From UBA3775 sp051877895 (GTDB taxonomy: Bacteria > Bacillota > Clostridia > Lachnospirales > Lachnospiraceae), in the NCBI GenBank assembly GCA_051877895.1, contig JBJEJI010000010.1, positions 15,419 through 79,418 on the forward strand: a stretch of DNA of 64,000 nucleotides, written 5' to 3'. Under the pieces are notes generated by a model. The model made no database searches. It had not been told where the DNA came from and worked only from the letters and a program-made list of their open reading frames with translations. This document shows positions 44,978 to 54,485 of the stretch, in pieces (the stretch's first letter is position 1; each line of letters opens with the position of its first letter). Made by a program: the position numbers and the translations under genes.

Positions 44978-47900
44978 TTACTGACATTTGCGGACACTGA
45001 GTATAACGTCTTCGCCGTTAAGTGTCCACTCTTTGCTGATTTCATCAACCTTGTCGTACTGAATTCCGTCAGCCATAACAACTCGCTTGATTTCGTCTTC
45101 GTTGTCTCTGCATATCTTCTCAATTTTTTCGTTGCCGGATACACCCAAAACAATTTTATCCATGACTTCAAAGCCTGCATCTTTACGCATTGTCTGTACT
45201 TTGGAAATTACCTCTCTCACAAAGCCCTCTTCAATGAGTTCTTCTGTCAGATTTGTATCCAATACAACCGTAATCCCCTTGTCCGTGGTAGAAATATAGC
45301 CTTCATTCTGAACAGCTTCAATGAGCAGATCTTCTCTCATAATCTTTTCTTCCACACCATCAAGCACAATGCTTACCCCGTCTGTTGCATTGAGCTCTTC
45401 CATAGCTTTTGCACTGTCAATATTAGCAAGGGCCTCTTTAACGGCACCAATCTGCTTTCCGAATCTCTTACCCAATGTTCTGAGCTGTGGTTTAAAGCTA
45501 TAGCTGGTAAAGGCACTGACATCATCACTGAAAATCACTTTCTTTACATTGAGCTCATCCTCAATGATTTCAACATAGAAATCATCCAGTGCTTTTCCGC
45601 TCTGAACATACATATTTGCAATTGGCTGACGCTGTTTGATGTTAGCAGTGTTACGGCATGCACGGCCAAGAACAACCACATCAAGGACCTCCTCCATGTC
45701 AGCCTCAAGCTCTGTATTAATCCATTCCTCATTAACGGAAGGAAAATCACACAAATGAACACTCTCCGGAGCATTCTTATCAATACTGCACACAAGATTT
45801 CTGTAAATGTCCTCTGTCATAAAAGGAATCATTGGAGCAGCTGTTTTAGCAATAGTAACCAGGGCAGTGTAGAGTGTCATATATGCATTAATCTTATCCT
45901 GCTCCATACCCTTTGCCCAGAAACGTTCACGGCAACGGCGTACATACCAGTTACTCATTTCATCCACAAAATCATCCAAAGCTCTTGCAGCTTCAGGAAT
46001 CTGATAGCTGTCAAGGCAGTTATCAACGGTTTTAACAACTGTATTCAGCTTTGAAAGCAGCCATTTGTCCATAACAGCAAGCTTATCATAGTCAAGTGTA
46101 TACTTTGTGGCATCAAAATCATCAATATTTGCATAAAGTACGAAGAAAGCATAAGTATTCCACAGAGTACCCATAAACTTTCTCTGTCCTTCCATAACTG
46201 CCTTTCCATGGAAACGGTTCGGAAGCCATGGTGCAGAATTAACATAGAAATACCAGCGGATTGCGTCAGCACCGTATTTTTCCAGTGCATCAAACGGATC
46301 TACTGCATTGCCCTTACTTTTACTCATCTTCTGACCGTGCTCATCAAGAACAAGACCCAGAACAATAACGTTTTCATAAGGTGCTTTATTAAAGAGCAGA
46401 GTAGACTCTGCCATCAGGGAGTAGAACCAGCCTCTTGTCTGGTCCACTGCCTCGGAAATGAACTGGGCAGGGAACTGCTGTTCAAATACTTCTTTATTTT
46501 CAAACGGATAATGATGCTGTGCAAAAGGCATTGCGCCACTGTCAAACCAGCAGTCAATTACTTCAGGCACTCTGTGCATTTCTTTTCCGCACTTAGGACA
46601 AGGAATGGTTACTTCATCAATGTATGGTCTGTGAAGCTCAACATTCTTGTTATCCGGATTGCCGCTCTTTGCAGCCAGCTCTTCTCTGGAGCCGATGGAC
46701 ATCATCTCACCACACTCACAGGTCCAGATATTTAACGGAGTACCCCAGTAACGGTTACGGGAAATACCCCAGTCCTGAATATTCTCAAGCCAGTTTCCGA
46801 AACGACCTTCACCGATGGACGCCGGAATCCAGTTTACTGTTTTATTATTGCGTACAAGATCGTCTCTTACAGCGGTCATCTTAATGAACCAGGACTCTCT
46901 TGCATAGTAAATAAGCGGAGTATCACATCGCCAGCAGAACGGATAATCATGTTCAAACTTAGGTGCTGCAAATAATAACCCCTGTGCATCCAGATCCTTT
47001 AAGACCTCCGGATCTGCATCTTTTACAAACAGACCGGCATAAGGTGTCTCCTTGGTCATTTCACCCTTACCGTCAACAAACTGTACGAAAGGAAGGTCAT
47101 ACTTACGGCCTACGTTTGCATCGTCCTCACCGAAAGCAGGAGCGATGTGTACAATACCGGTACCGTCTGTCATGGTAACATAGCTGTCACAGGTAATAAA
47201 ATGACCCTTCTTATTCTGTTTCCTTGCAAGCTCAGCCGCACACTCATAAAGAGGAACATATTCTCTGTATTCAAGGTCCTTTCCCTTGAAAGTTTCAAGG
47301 ATTTCATAGGCCTTGGTATCCTCTGTCCCTAAATCTCCGAGAACTTTATCAAGAAGTTCTTCTGCCATATAGTATACATAGCCGTCAGCAGCCTTAACCT
47401 TGCAGTAAGTATCCTCAGGGTTTACGCAAAGTGCCACATTGGAAGGAAGTGTCCAAGGGGTTGTTGTCCATGCAAGGAAGTATGCATCCTCACCCACAGC
47501 CTTGAAGCGTACTACTGCAGAACGCTCTTTAACGGACTTATAGCCCTGGGCAACCTCATGTGAAGAAAGAGGAGTTCCGCAACGTGGGCAATAAGGTACA
47601 ATTTTAAAGCCCTTGTAAAGAAGACCCTTGTCCCAGATGGTTTTAAGAGCCCACCACTCGGACTCAATGAAATCATCATGATAAGTTACATATGGATCAT
47701 CCATGTCAGCCCAGAAACCTACTGTGCCGGAAAAATCTTCCCACATACCCTTGTACTTCCAGACAGACTCCTTACATTTGCAGATAAACGGATCCATACC
47801 GTATTCTTCAATCTGTTCCTTTCCGTCCAGTCCCAGAAGCTTTTCAACCTCGAGCTCAACAGGAAGACCATGAGTATCCCAGCCGGCCTTTCTCGGAACA

Positions 47901-48133
47901 TAGTAACCCTTCATGGTACGGTAACGTGGAATCATGTCCTTAATTACACGGGTCAGCACGTGACCGATATGTGGTTTTCCGTTAGCCGTAGGAGGTCCGT
48001 CATAGAAAGTATATGTAGGCCCCTGCTTTCTTGTCTCCATGGACTTTTTAAAGATATCGTTTTCACGCCAGAATTTTTCCACTGCTTTCTCACGTTCAAC
48101 GAAATTCATGTTTGTATCAACTTTATTGTACAT
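44978..48133 (-). CDS. ileS: Isoleucine--tRNA ligase, long (IleS2-like) form
   Basis: 1051 residues, distinctly longer than the ~920-residue classical bacterial enzyme. HIGH-type motif in PPTANGKPHIGHVL, KMSKS as GQKMSKSKGN, editing domain in between, cysteine pairs CPRCGTPL and CPKCGKEM. Length and motif context point to the eukaryote-like IleS2 type, which is generally less sensitive to mupirocin. The ATG at 48133 follows AAAGGG. Promoter TTGACA-18-TATGAT at 48249-48278. I see no T-box leader ahead of it. Confidence 0.93.
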   Translation of the reverse strand: MYNKVDTNMNFVEREKAVEKFWRENDIFKKSMETRKQGPTYTFYDGPPTANGKPHIGHVLTRVIKDMIPRYRTMKGYYVPRKAGWDTHGLPVELEVEKLLGLDGKEQIEEYGMDPFICKCKESVWKYKGMWEDFSGTVGFWADMDDPYVTYHDDFIESEWWALKTIWDKGLLYKGFKIVPYCPRCGTPLSSHEVAQGYKSVKERSAVVRFKAVGEDAYFLAWTTTPWTLPSNVALCVNPEDTYCKVKAADGYVYYMAEELLDKVLGDLGTEDTKAYEILETFKGKDLEYREYVPLYECAAELARKQNKKGHFITCDSYVTMTDGTGIVHIAPAFGEDDANVGRKYDLPFVQFVDGKGEMTKETPYAGLFVKDADPEVLKDLDAQGLLFAAPKFEHDYPFCWRCDTPLIYYARESWFIKMTAVRDDLVRNNKTVNWIPASIGEGRFGNWLENIQDWGISRNRYWGTPLNIWTCECGEMMSIGSREELAAKSGNPDNKNVELHRPYIDEVTIPCPKCGKEMHRVPEVIDCWFDSGAMPFAQHHYPFENKEVFEQQFPAQFISEAVDQTRGWFYSLMAESTLLFNKAPYENVIVLGLVLDEHGQKMSKSKGNAVDPFDALEKYGADAIRWYFYVNSAPWLPNRFHGKAVMEGQRKFMGTLWNTYAFFVLYANIDDFDATKYTLDYDKLAVMDKWLLSKLNTVVKTVDNCLDSYQIPEAARALDDFVDEMSNWYVRRCRERFWAKGMEQDKINAYMTLYTALVTIAKTAAPMIPFMTEDIYRNLVCSIDKNAPESVHLCDFPSVNEEWINTELEADMEEVLDVVVLGRACRNTANIKQRQPIANMYVQSGKALDDFYVEIIEDELNVKKVIFSDDVSAFTSYSFKPQLRTLGKRFGKQIGAVKEALANIDSAKAMEELNATDGVSIVLDGVEEKIMREDLLIEAVQNEGYISTTDKGITVVLDTNLTEELIEEGFVREVISKVQTMRKDAGFEVMDKIVLGVSGNEKIEKICRDNEDEIKRVVMADGIQYDKVDEISKEWTLNGEDVILSVRKCQ

Positions 48134-48248
48134 GTCAAACCCTTTCACACTGTTTTCACAGCAAATTTATCAGTATCATCATCCAATTAATATTTGGAAG
48201 CTTTTTATTTCTTTACCAATGTAACAGGAAACTCTTCCTTATGTGGCT

Positions 48249-48278
48249 ATCATAGTATAGACTTACAGTTTTTGTCAA
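48249..48278 (-). promoter_or_regulatory. ileS promoter
   Basis: Minus strand TTGACA (48273-48278), 18-base spacer, TATGAT (48249-48254). It leaves an untranslated leader of about 110 bases with no T-box signature. Confidence 0.65.
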
Positions 48279-48318
48279 TTGTTAAAACCACCAAAGAAAT
48301 CTTCGGAAACCCTGTGTT

Positions 48319-49752
48319 TTAGTATGCTTTTCCCCAGTATACCAGTGATTTTGCAGGTTTTCCGCAGCAGATACAGGTATCTGTCAGTTGTTCCTGTTCA
48401 AATGGCATACATCTTGAAGTAAGACCTGCATCCTCTTTGATTTTCAGCTCACATGCAAGATCTCCGCACCACATAGCCTTAATAAAGCCGGGCTTTGTAT
48501 CAGCAGCTTCCTTGAATTCATTCCAAGTCTTTGCTTCATAAGTATGGGCATCTCTGTGAGCACGTGCACGTTCAAGCATATCTTTCTGCATGGTTTCCAG
48601 AATTTCTCCCACTTTAACATCAATTTCATCCAGAGAAACCACTGTCTTCTCTCTTGTATCACGTCTGCAGATAACTGCCTGATTTGCTTCGATATCCTTT
48701 GGTCCGATTTCGATTCTGATTGGAATACCTCTCATTTCCTGTTCAGAGAACTTCCAACCCGGACTCTTGTCGGAATCGTCTACCTTAACTCGGAATGCAC
48801 CCAGCTTTTCTTTTACTTCAGCTGCTTTTTCAAGCACTCCTTCTTTCTTCTGCATGATTGGAATGATAACAGCCTGTGTAGGTGCAATTCTCGGAGGAAG
48901 TACCAGACCTGAATCATCACCATGAACCATAATAATGGCACCGATAATTCTTGTGGACATACCCCAGCTTGTCTGATGTACATGTTTAATCTGGTTATCC
49001 TTGTCAGTAAAGGTTACATCAAAAGCCTTGGCAAAACCATCACCAAAGTTATGAGAAGTACCTGACTGAAGCGCTTTACCATCATGCATCAATGCTTCAA
49101 TTGTATAGGTTGCATTAGCTCCCGCAAATTTTTCTTTATCTGTTTTACGGCCTTTAATCATAGGAATTGCCAGCACTTCTTCACAGAAATCGGAATATAC
49201 ATTCAGCATCTGAATTGTTCTTTCTTCTGCCTCCTCAGCCGTGGCATGGACAGTATGTCCTTCCTGCCATAAAAATTCCATGGAACGAAGAAAAGGTCTT
49301 GTTGTCTTTTCCCAGCGAACTACGGAACACCACTGGTTGTAAACCTTTGGAAGATCTCTGTAGGATTCTACAATTTTTGAATAAAGATCACAGAAAAGAG
49401 TTTCAGATGTAGGTCTTACACAAAGGCGTTCCTGAAGTTCTTCAGTGCCTCCGTGTGTTACCCATGCAACCTCGGGTGCAAAACCTTCTACATGTTCCTT
49501 TTCTTTATTTAAAAGACTCTCCGGAATGAACATTGGCATATAAACGTTCTCAACTCCGGTAGCTTTAAAGCGGGCATCAAGTTCCTTCTGTATATTTTCC
49601 CAGATTGCATAACCTGCCGGTCTTAATATCATGCATCCGCGGATTCCGCTATATTCAACAAGTTCCGCTTTTTTTACAATATCTGTATACCACTGTGCAA
49701 AATCCACATCCATTGAGGTAATGGATTCTACTAACTTTTTATCTTTTCCCAT
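48319..49752 (-). CDS. proS: Proline--tRNA ligase, archaeal/eukaryal-type short form
   Basis: 477 residues. Class II synthetase of the ProS3 group, without the bacterial editing insertion. Class II motifs 2 and 3 are visible (CSVVRWEKTTRPFLRSMEFLWQEGHT in parts; the GDDSGLVLPPRIAP region), with a C-terminal anticodon-binding domain and a zinc-binding end (CICCGKPAKSLVYWGKAY, length-typical Tyr terminus). The ATG at 49752 follows AAAGGG. Promoter TTGACA-17-TACAAT at 49842-49870. Adjacent to ileS but behind its own promoter. Confidence 0.93.
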   Translation of the reverse strand: MGKDKKLVESITSMDVDFAQWYTDIVKKAELVEYSGIRGCMILRPAGYAIWENIQKELDARFKATGVENVYMPMFIPESLLNKEKEHVEGFAPEVAWVTHGGTEELQERLCVRPTSETLFCDLYSKIVESYRDLPKVYNQWCSVVRWEKTTRPFLRSMEFLWQEGHTVHATAEEAEERTIQMLNVYSDFCEEVLAIPMIKGRKTDKEKFAGANATYTIEALMHDGKALQSGTSHNFGDGFAKAFDVTFTDKDNQIKHVHQTSWGMSTRIIGAIIMVHGDDSGLVLPPRIAPTQAVIIPIMQKKEGVLEKAAEVKEKLGAFRVKVDDSDKSPGWKFSEQEMRGIPIRIEIGPKDIEANQAVICRRDTREKTVVSLDEIDVKVGEILETMQKDMLERARAHRDAHTYEAKTWNEFKEAADTKPGFIKAMWCGDLACELKIKEDAGLTSRCMPFEQEQLTDTCICCGKPAKSLVYWGKAY

Positions 49753-49841
49753 TGTTTTACCCTTTCAGAACAAATTACGATTTTTGCCGTCAAACGTTAT
49801 GGACAGACCCACTTCTCCATTTAACAATGCATACTCTGTTC

Positions 49842-49870
49842 ATTGTACGCACTATACGCCGATTTGTCAA
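49842..49870 (-). promoter_or_regulatory. proS promoter
   Basis: Minus strand TTGACA (49865-49870), 17-base spacer, TACAAT (49842-49847). The leader of about 85 bases shows no T-box. Confidence 0.7.
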
Positions 49871-50000
49871 GAATACAGTTTCAAACACAGACAATGTTTC
49901 TACAGAATTGTGGCAGCCATGCATTAATGCAATTATAAATGAATAGAATACAACAGTTATATTCGACAAGAGACTGTTTAATCTCACCGGAAAGGCTTTT

Positions 50001-50483
50001 ATGTTTAAAAAAATCAAATTCGGCAAACTTATTTTTGCCATTTTGCTTCCTCTCGTTATTGGTTCCCTCTGTTCTTTTGCTGTAACTGCTTTTGGAAGTT
50101 TTAGTCCTTACCCGTACACACCCCGGATTATGCCCCCGGATAATGTTTTTCTGATTGTTTGGAGCATACTTTACATACTTATGGGAATTTCTTCGTATCT
50201 TGCAAACAATCATTCAGGAGCCGGAACTCTGCTTCTGCGCCAGGCCAACTCTACCTATTACTATTCATTAGCAGTTAATGTAATGTTCTGTCTGTGTTTC
50301 TTCATATTTAAATGGACTCTTCTGTCTTTTTTTGTCTGCCTGTACCTTGCGATTGTAGTATTCCAGACGGTTTGCCAGTATCATCAGGTCAAAAAAGCCG
50401 CCGCATATTTACAGATTCCATATTTGCTATGGAGCACGTTTGCAAGCGTGCTCACATTTATGATCTGGTGGCTGAACTGGTAG
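50001..50483 (+). CDS. tspO: TspO/MBR family membrane protein
   Basis: 160 residues, five membrane helices. Family motif PPDNVFLIVWSILYILMGISSYL (about residues 42-64) and WW near the end. TspO proteins bind porphyrins and related ligands. The ATG at 50001 follows GGAAAGG. Divergent from proS. The 276 bases to the next gene contain only an AAAGCTGT/ACAGCTTT hairpin (50693-50721) without a clear T-run. Confidence 0.9.
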   Translation: MFKKIKFGKLIFAILLPLVIGSLCSFAVTAFGSFSPYPYTPRIMPPDNVFLIVWSILYILMGISSYLANNHSGAGTLLLRQANSTYYYSLAVNVMFCLCFFIFKWTLLSFFVCLYLAIVVFQTVCQYHQVKKAAAYLQIPYLLWSTFASVLTFMIWWLNW

Positions 50484-50759
50484 TAAGGCAATAACACTGA
50501 ATTTTTATTGTATTTTTTACCAAATCAACTTTCCTGTTTTTATGATTAATATACTAAAACAAGTCCGGCTTTGAACCTTTCTTTATGCCTTTATATCCTA
50601 ATTTTCAGCCTGGGATTTGTTAATTATAGAAATATTTTTTCATCCTGCTTTTTGCTATAATCCAATCAGCAGGAAATGCAGTGCAGTATCTTAAAGCTGT
50701 ATTTATCCGGATAACAGCTTTCCATGAATATTGTCCCTTTTTTCTTCAAGTCACCTGAT

Positions 50760-51818
50760 TTATTCAGAGCCTTTCTTTCCACTGCACTGCAAATCTATGC
50801 TTTCTTCAAATTCGAAAACCACTGATTTAATCACCACAAGACCCAAAGGTCCCAGAATGAAGCCGGTCACGCCGAAAAGCTTTATTCCTATATACATGGA
50901 CATGATGGTGTATATTGGTTTCACTCCGATTTTATCTCCCAGCAGCTTCGGTTCCAGAAATTCCCTTGCAATCTGACATGCACCATATATAATCAGAAGA
51001 ATAAACCCTTCTCTGAATTTTCCGTTAAAGAACGTAATTACCGTCCATGGGCCGAGAATCATTCCGCTGCCCAGCACCGGAAACGCATCCATAACCCCGA
51101 TTCCAAGTCCGATTAAAAGTGCATATGGATTTTTCAGAAGTGCCAGCCCCAGCGAGCTTATTCCACCAATAATAAGCATGAGAATAAACTGGGTTTTCAA
51201 ATATGCCGCACCTGCTTTGGAGAACTGGTCCAAAACTCTGCTTAGAACAGTTTTCTCCCGTTCTTCTTCCTTTTTACTGGTTACCCGTTCATAGAGAATC
51301 AGTACGGCAGACACAAATACAATCAACAGAACTCCCAAAAACGCTACCAGAAGTCCGGCAAAATCAATTGTTACCTGTGTAGCATTACTGATAATCCAGG
51401 TGGAAATCCTATCAACAAAGCCATTCTCTTCAAATATGGTATTTCTGGCTGTTCCCACATCTTTTCCCAAAAGGCCGTCCGCCTTTTCACAAATATCCTC
51501 AACTCCGTTAAAAAAAGCCTGCTCATATTCCGGAAAATGCTCTCCCAGCCGCACAAGCTGTTCCCAGGCAACCTTTCCCAGAAAGAAAAGAACCGTGCTG
51601 ATGATTGCCATTAGAATAAGAATCCCCACAACACTGCTGAACATAACCGGAAAACGAAGTTTACGACTCATCAATTTTACAAATGGTGTAAGAATCCATG
51701 CCAGTACAAAGGCTATTATAAACGGTAAAAAAAGCGGCAGCAGGTATCGAAAAGTCAGAAACACTGCCACCGTTACAATCAAAATAATCAAAAAATGTTT
51801 TACTTTGGTTTCTCCCAT
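50760..51818 (-). CDS. AI-2E/YtvI family transporter-like membrane protein
   Basis: 352 residues. Hydrophobic helices at the N-terminus (about 10-70), an amphipathic middle with coiled character (100-150), and helices through to residue ~340, matching the AI-2E exporter fold. Members close to this size in Firmicutes include the sporulation protein YtvI, but that identity is not certain. The ATG at 51818 follows GGAGGGAG. A dispersed repeat lies directly upstream. Confidence 0.8.
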   Translation of the reverse strand: MGETKVKHFLIILIVTVAVFLTFRYLLPLFLPFIIAFVLAWILTPFVKLMSRKLRFPVMFSSVVGILILMAIISTVLFFLGKVAWEQLVRLGEHFPEYEQAFFNGVEDICEKADGLLGKDVGTARNTIFEENGFVDRISTWIISNATQVTIDFAGLLVAFLGVLLIVFVSAVLILYERVTSKKEEEREKTVLSRVLDQFSKAGAAYLKTQFILMLIIGGISSLGLALLKNPYALLIGLGIGVMDAFPVLGSGMILGPWTVITFFNGKFREGFILLIIYGACQIAREFLEPKLLGDKIGVKPIYTIMSMYIGIKLFGVTGFILGPLGLVVIKSVVFEFEESIDLQCSGKKGSE

Positions 51819-51844
51819 TGCTCCCTCCGGCTTCACTAAACAAG

Positions 51845-51923
51845 TGCGGTACAGAACTTTTACCCTGTACCGCTTTAAAGATAACCCACCGCCTAAAGGC
51901 AGTGGATTATCTTTAGTTTTTTT
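51845..51923. repeat. Dispersed two-hairpin intergenic repeat, right part
   Basis: Carries hairpin A with one degraded arm (GCGGTACAGAAC/CCCTGTACCGC) and a nearly intact hairpin B followed by TTTTTTT (to 51923). The left third seen at 11454 and 53085 is missing. It lies between a minus-strand gene pair. Confidence 0.82.
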
Positions 51924-51970
51924 ATATAAGTATGCCGTGATACAATGGACATATACAAAAAATAAAAAAA

Positions 51971-52735
51971 TTATTTCAGTTTGCAGCTTACAAAAGCAAA
52001 TCCCTCTGCCGCTGCTTTTTCAATAATTTCTTTTCCTGAAACTACTTCATAATCTTTTTCATTACTACTGATAATTACACCTTCCTCAGGATAGCAAAAT
52101 CTGTCAGAAGCCAAGGCTTTATCTGACTTTCCTGCTTCTGCTCCCAGTCTTTCCGGAGAAAACAGAGCCTGTCTGCTTTCTTCCTTCCCCTCTGCCTCTC
52201 CTGCCAGTTTTACAATTGTAGCTGCAAGAACCTCCGGAGTTGCATTTGAGCTGTCCAAAATCAGATTGTAGTTGTCAAAATCAAAATAATGGATGCCGTA
52301 AATCTCTTCATAACGTTTATCCTCATTGGCAGCTCTGGCACGAAGCTGTTCTTTACAGTCCTCCAGACTCTTGTAAGTTTCTACCTGTCCTCTGGAACTG
52401 TCACCAAAGACTCTTCTGCCTGCTTCATCAATGCTGACGGAAAGAAATACTTTAAAGCTTTTTTCCACGAAATGCCATGCAAGTCTGGAATCAAAAACAA
52501 TGTTTTTATCCGGGTTTTCCCTTGAAATCCTTGCAGTAGTGTCATCAATCAGATGATCGTAGCTGTGATCCTTACACATCAGCTCGTTCATCTCCAGCAC
52601 GCTGATTCCCATATCTGCCGCTATTTTTCTTTGCACTGTACCTGTGGAATAAATCTCAAAGCCGTAAACCTCCTTTAAAATTTTGCAAATTGTCGATTTA
52701 CCGCTTCCCAGATTGCCTGTTAATGTAATATGCAT
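51971..52735 (-). CDS. Cytidylate-kinase-like P-loop protein
   Basis: 254 residues. Starts with a P-loop (HITLTGNLGSGKST), followed by an NMP-kinase-like lid region (RISRENPDKNIVFDSRLAWHFV). It is of the cytidylate kinase-like (Cmk-related) group often seen in Clostridia, not classical Cmk. The C-terminal ~70 residues look like an added domain. The ATG at 52735 follows GGAGG. Substrate uncertain. Confidence 0.8.
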   Translation of the reverse strand: MHITLTGNLGSGKSTICKILKEVYGFEIYSTGTVQRKIAADMGISVLEMNELMCKDHSYDHLIDDTTARISRENPDKNIVFDSRLAWHFVEKSFKVFLSVSIDEAGRRVFGDSSRGQVETYKSLEDCKEQLRARAANEDKRYEEIYGIHYFDFDNYNLILDSSNATPEVLAATIVKLAGEAEGKEESRQALFSPERLGAEAGKSDKALASDRFCYPEEGVIISSNEKDYEVVSGKEIIEKAAAEGFAFVSCKLK

Positions 52736-52792
52736 AATTTCCTCCAAAAATTCTCTGTACCCCTGAAACAGATTCAGGAGTCAGACAGTTCC

Positions 52793-52984
52793 TTAATTTT
52801 CCAATCCTTTTTCATAAACTGCTTTGATATCACGCAGGATTTTGGACCGGGGCAGCATAATAAGATGCCCGCATCCGCAGCATTTCAGTTTCAAATCTGA
52901 GCCTGCATACAGAACCTCCCACTCAAAGCTGCCGCAGGGATGTTTTTTCTTCATTTTAAGAATTGCACCGGGTGTTATTTCCAT
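52793..52984 (-). CDS. DUF951 family small protein
   Basis: 63 residues. Matches the DUF951 pattern: LKMKKKHPCG near the start, then CCGCGHLIMLPRSK, with a Cys pair likely to bind metal. Function unknown, conserved in Firmicutes. The ATG at 52984 follows GGAGG. 57 bases upstream of the cytidylate-kinase-like gene, same strand. Confidence 0.85.
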   Translation of the reverse strand: MEITPGAILKMKKKHPCGSFEWEVLYAGSDLKLKCCGCGHLIMLPRSKILRDIKAVYEKGLEN

Positions 52985-53084
52985 GTTTCCTCCTGCCTGC
53001 TTTCTGCCGGATCCTCTGTCCGTTTTTTCCCAAAGGCTTTTTCCAAGTATAATCCAAAATTCATGGAGATGCAAGCCATTAATG

Positions 53085-53203
53085 TCAAACTCCCAAACGC
53101 TATGCTTTTTGCTCGTTAAAAAACTGCACTTCGTGCCATAAGCGGTACAGGGCTTTTACCCTGTACCGCTTTAAAGATAACCCACCGCCTAAAGGCAGTG
53201 GGT
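53085..53203. repeat. Dispersed two-hairpin intergenic repeat, copy missing its right end
   Basis: Same left segment as the 11454 copy, intact hairpin A (GCGGTACAGGG/CCCTGTACCGC), and hairpin B lacking the TATCTTT arm and T-run. It lies between DUF951 and the DUF1934 promoter. Confidence 0.85.
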
Positions 53204-53222
53204 AGTATACTGCATTATAGTA

Positions 53223-53251
53223 TTGAGAAAAACCCGTTTTTTTGATAGAAT
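53223..53251 (+). promoter_or_regulatory. DUF1934 promoter
   Basis: TTGAGA (53223-53228), 17-base spacer, TAGAAT (53246-53251), right after the repeat. Confidence 0.6.
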
Positions 53252-53289
53252 ACCCGTTGAAAAGATAATCAGAAAGGAGATTTTGTTTT

Positions 53290-53712
53290 ATGAAAGACGG
53301 AATTGCCAGAATCACAGTAACAGGAAGCGGTGCACTTTCAGGCGAAGAAGCAATTACTCATTCCGCAACAGGAAAGGTTTATACAAAAAAAGAATCCAGA
53401 TACCTGTTATATGAAATAGCTGATGAAAATGAATCCGGAACCAACGTAAAATACCTGTTAAAACTGACCGGAAATGTTCTGGAAATGACAAAAACAATAG
53501 GAAACCAAAAAACAAAAATCCGATTCGACCCTGAAACCAGAACCGAATCGGAATATAATTCTCCTTTTGGGAATCTTTTTTTATCCTTTATCACAAAAGC
53601 CTTTTTTATTTCGGAAGATGATGAAAACCTTCTTTTTGAGCTTGAATACCATATCTGCATGGGAGAAGATATCCTATCTGAAAACCGACTGATTATTAAG
53701 GCTACTGCATAG
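53290..53712 (+). CDS. DUF1934 (YwiB-like) beta-barrel protein
   Basis: 140 residues with the DUF1934 pattern: a calycin-like beta-barrel (NVKYLLKLTGNVLEMTK, TRTESEYNSPFGNLFLSF) and a LEYHICMGEDILSENRLII ending. Function unknown; relatives are conserved in Firmicutes. GAAAGGAG precedes the ATG. It ends nine bases from an opposing gene. Confidence 0.85.
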   Translation: MKDGIARITVTGSGALSGEEAITHSATGKVYTKKESRYLLYEIADENESGTNVKYLLKLTGNVLEMTKTIGNQKTKIRFDPETRTESEYNSPFGNLFLSFITKAFFISEDDENLLFELEYHICMGEDILSENRLIIKATA

Positions 53713-53720
53713 TCAAGCTG

Positions 53721-54485
53721 TCACTCTCTCAAAAGTTCCGAAGGATTAACTGTTTCATCTCCGCAAATAACCTTAAAATACAAATGTGCGCCTTCTTCCG
53801 AGTAGTATTTTGTAGGTTCTCCCACCATACCTACAGCAACTCCTTCACTGACAGTATCTCCTTCATTTACAGAAATTGTTGAAAGCTGTCCATATACAAA
53901 TCTGTAATCTCCGGCTGTAAGTTCCACACATTTTCCCCTTCTGGTATCTGTGTAAATATCAGTTACCACGGCATCACAGCAGGATTTTGCCATTTCACCG
54001 TTCTGAGAATCAATCAGCAATCCGTCATTAGTCATGAACTGACACAGAGTTTCATGGTATACACCGTGATCCACACTATAATCCATAATAATATCCCCTT
54101 CTACCGGCCAGGCAATACCGTCTTCAGGATTAAAAGAAACCTTGCCCGAAGAACCTGTAGACGTCTGATTATCAACAACCTCTACTCCGCTGCTGCCTGC
54201 TGTTTCACTTTCCGGAACAGGTGTAACGGGAATACTGGTTATTTCCGGCTGCTGTACGCCGGTATCTCCGGTGCCGGTAGGATTAGTACTGTTGGTATCA
54301 TCCTGTTTTTGTGCAATGCTGTTTTCATTCAGTCCGTCTCCGGGATTGTTTTTATTTTTTTCTCCTGTACTTCCGATTCCAATCACCAAAAGTGCATATA
54401 CTACAAAAAGACATACAAAAACAGAAATATAGGCTTTCCTGTTTTTCATAAAGATCTCTTTGAATGAATTTTTATTATCTTTCAT
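53721..54485 (-). CDS. LytM/M23-domain membrane protein with degenerate active site (SpoIIQ-like)
   Basis: 254 residues. One N-terminal membrane helix (about 18-40), a Ser/Thr/Pro-rich linker, and a C-terminal LytM/M23 fold (about 145-254; WPVEGDIIMDYSVDH ... GDTVSEGVAVGMVGEPT). The first motif has Asn where the catalytic His of HxxxD is expected (MTNDGLLID) and the HxH motif reads HLYF. Two zinc ligands seem lost, so it is probably non-hydrolytic. Topology and degeneracy recall SpoIIQ, which forms the forespore side of the SpoIIIAH channel; identity is inference. Confidence 0.7.
   Translation of the reverse strand: MKDNKNSFKEIFMKNRKAYISVFVCLFVVYALLVIGIGSTGEKNKNNPGDGLNENSIAQKQDDTNSTNPTGTGDTGVQQPEITSIPVTPVPESETAGSSGVEVVDNQTSTGSSGKVSFNPEDGIAWPVEGDIIMDYSVDHGVYHETLCQFMTNDGLLIDSQNGEMAKSCCDAVVTDIYTDTRRGKCVELTAGDYRFVYGQLSTISVNEGDTVSEGVAVGMVGEPTKYYSEEGAHLYFKVICGDETVNPSELLRE

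Noticed and set aside
48134..48318. T-box leader before ileS
   Set aside because: No AGGGTGGNACCGCG core or specifier-loop pattern is visible; the same holds for proS.
53100..53315. Peptide shared by the dispersed repeats on the minus strand (KRYRVKALYRLWHEV type)
   Set aside because: The shared frame simply reads through the repeat hairpins; no start, ribosome site or constant boundary supports a gene.
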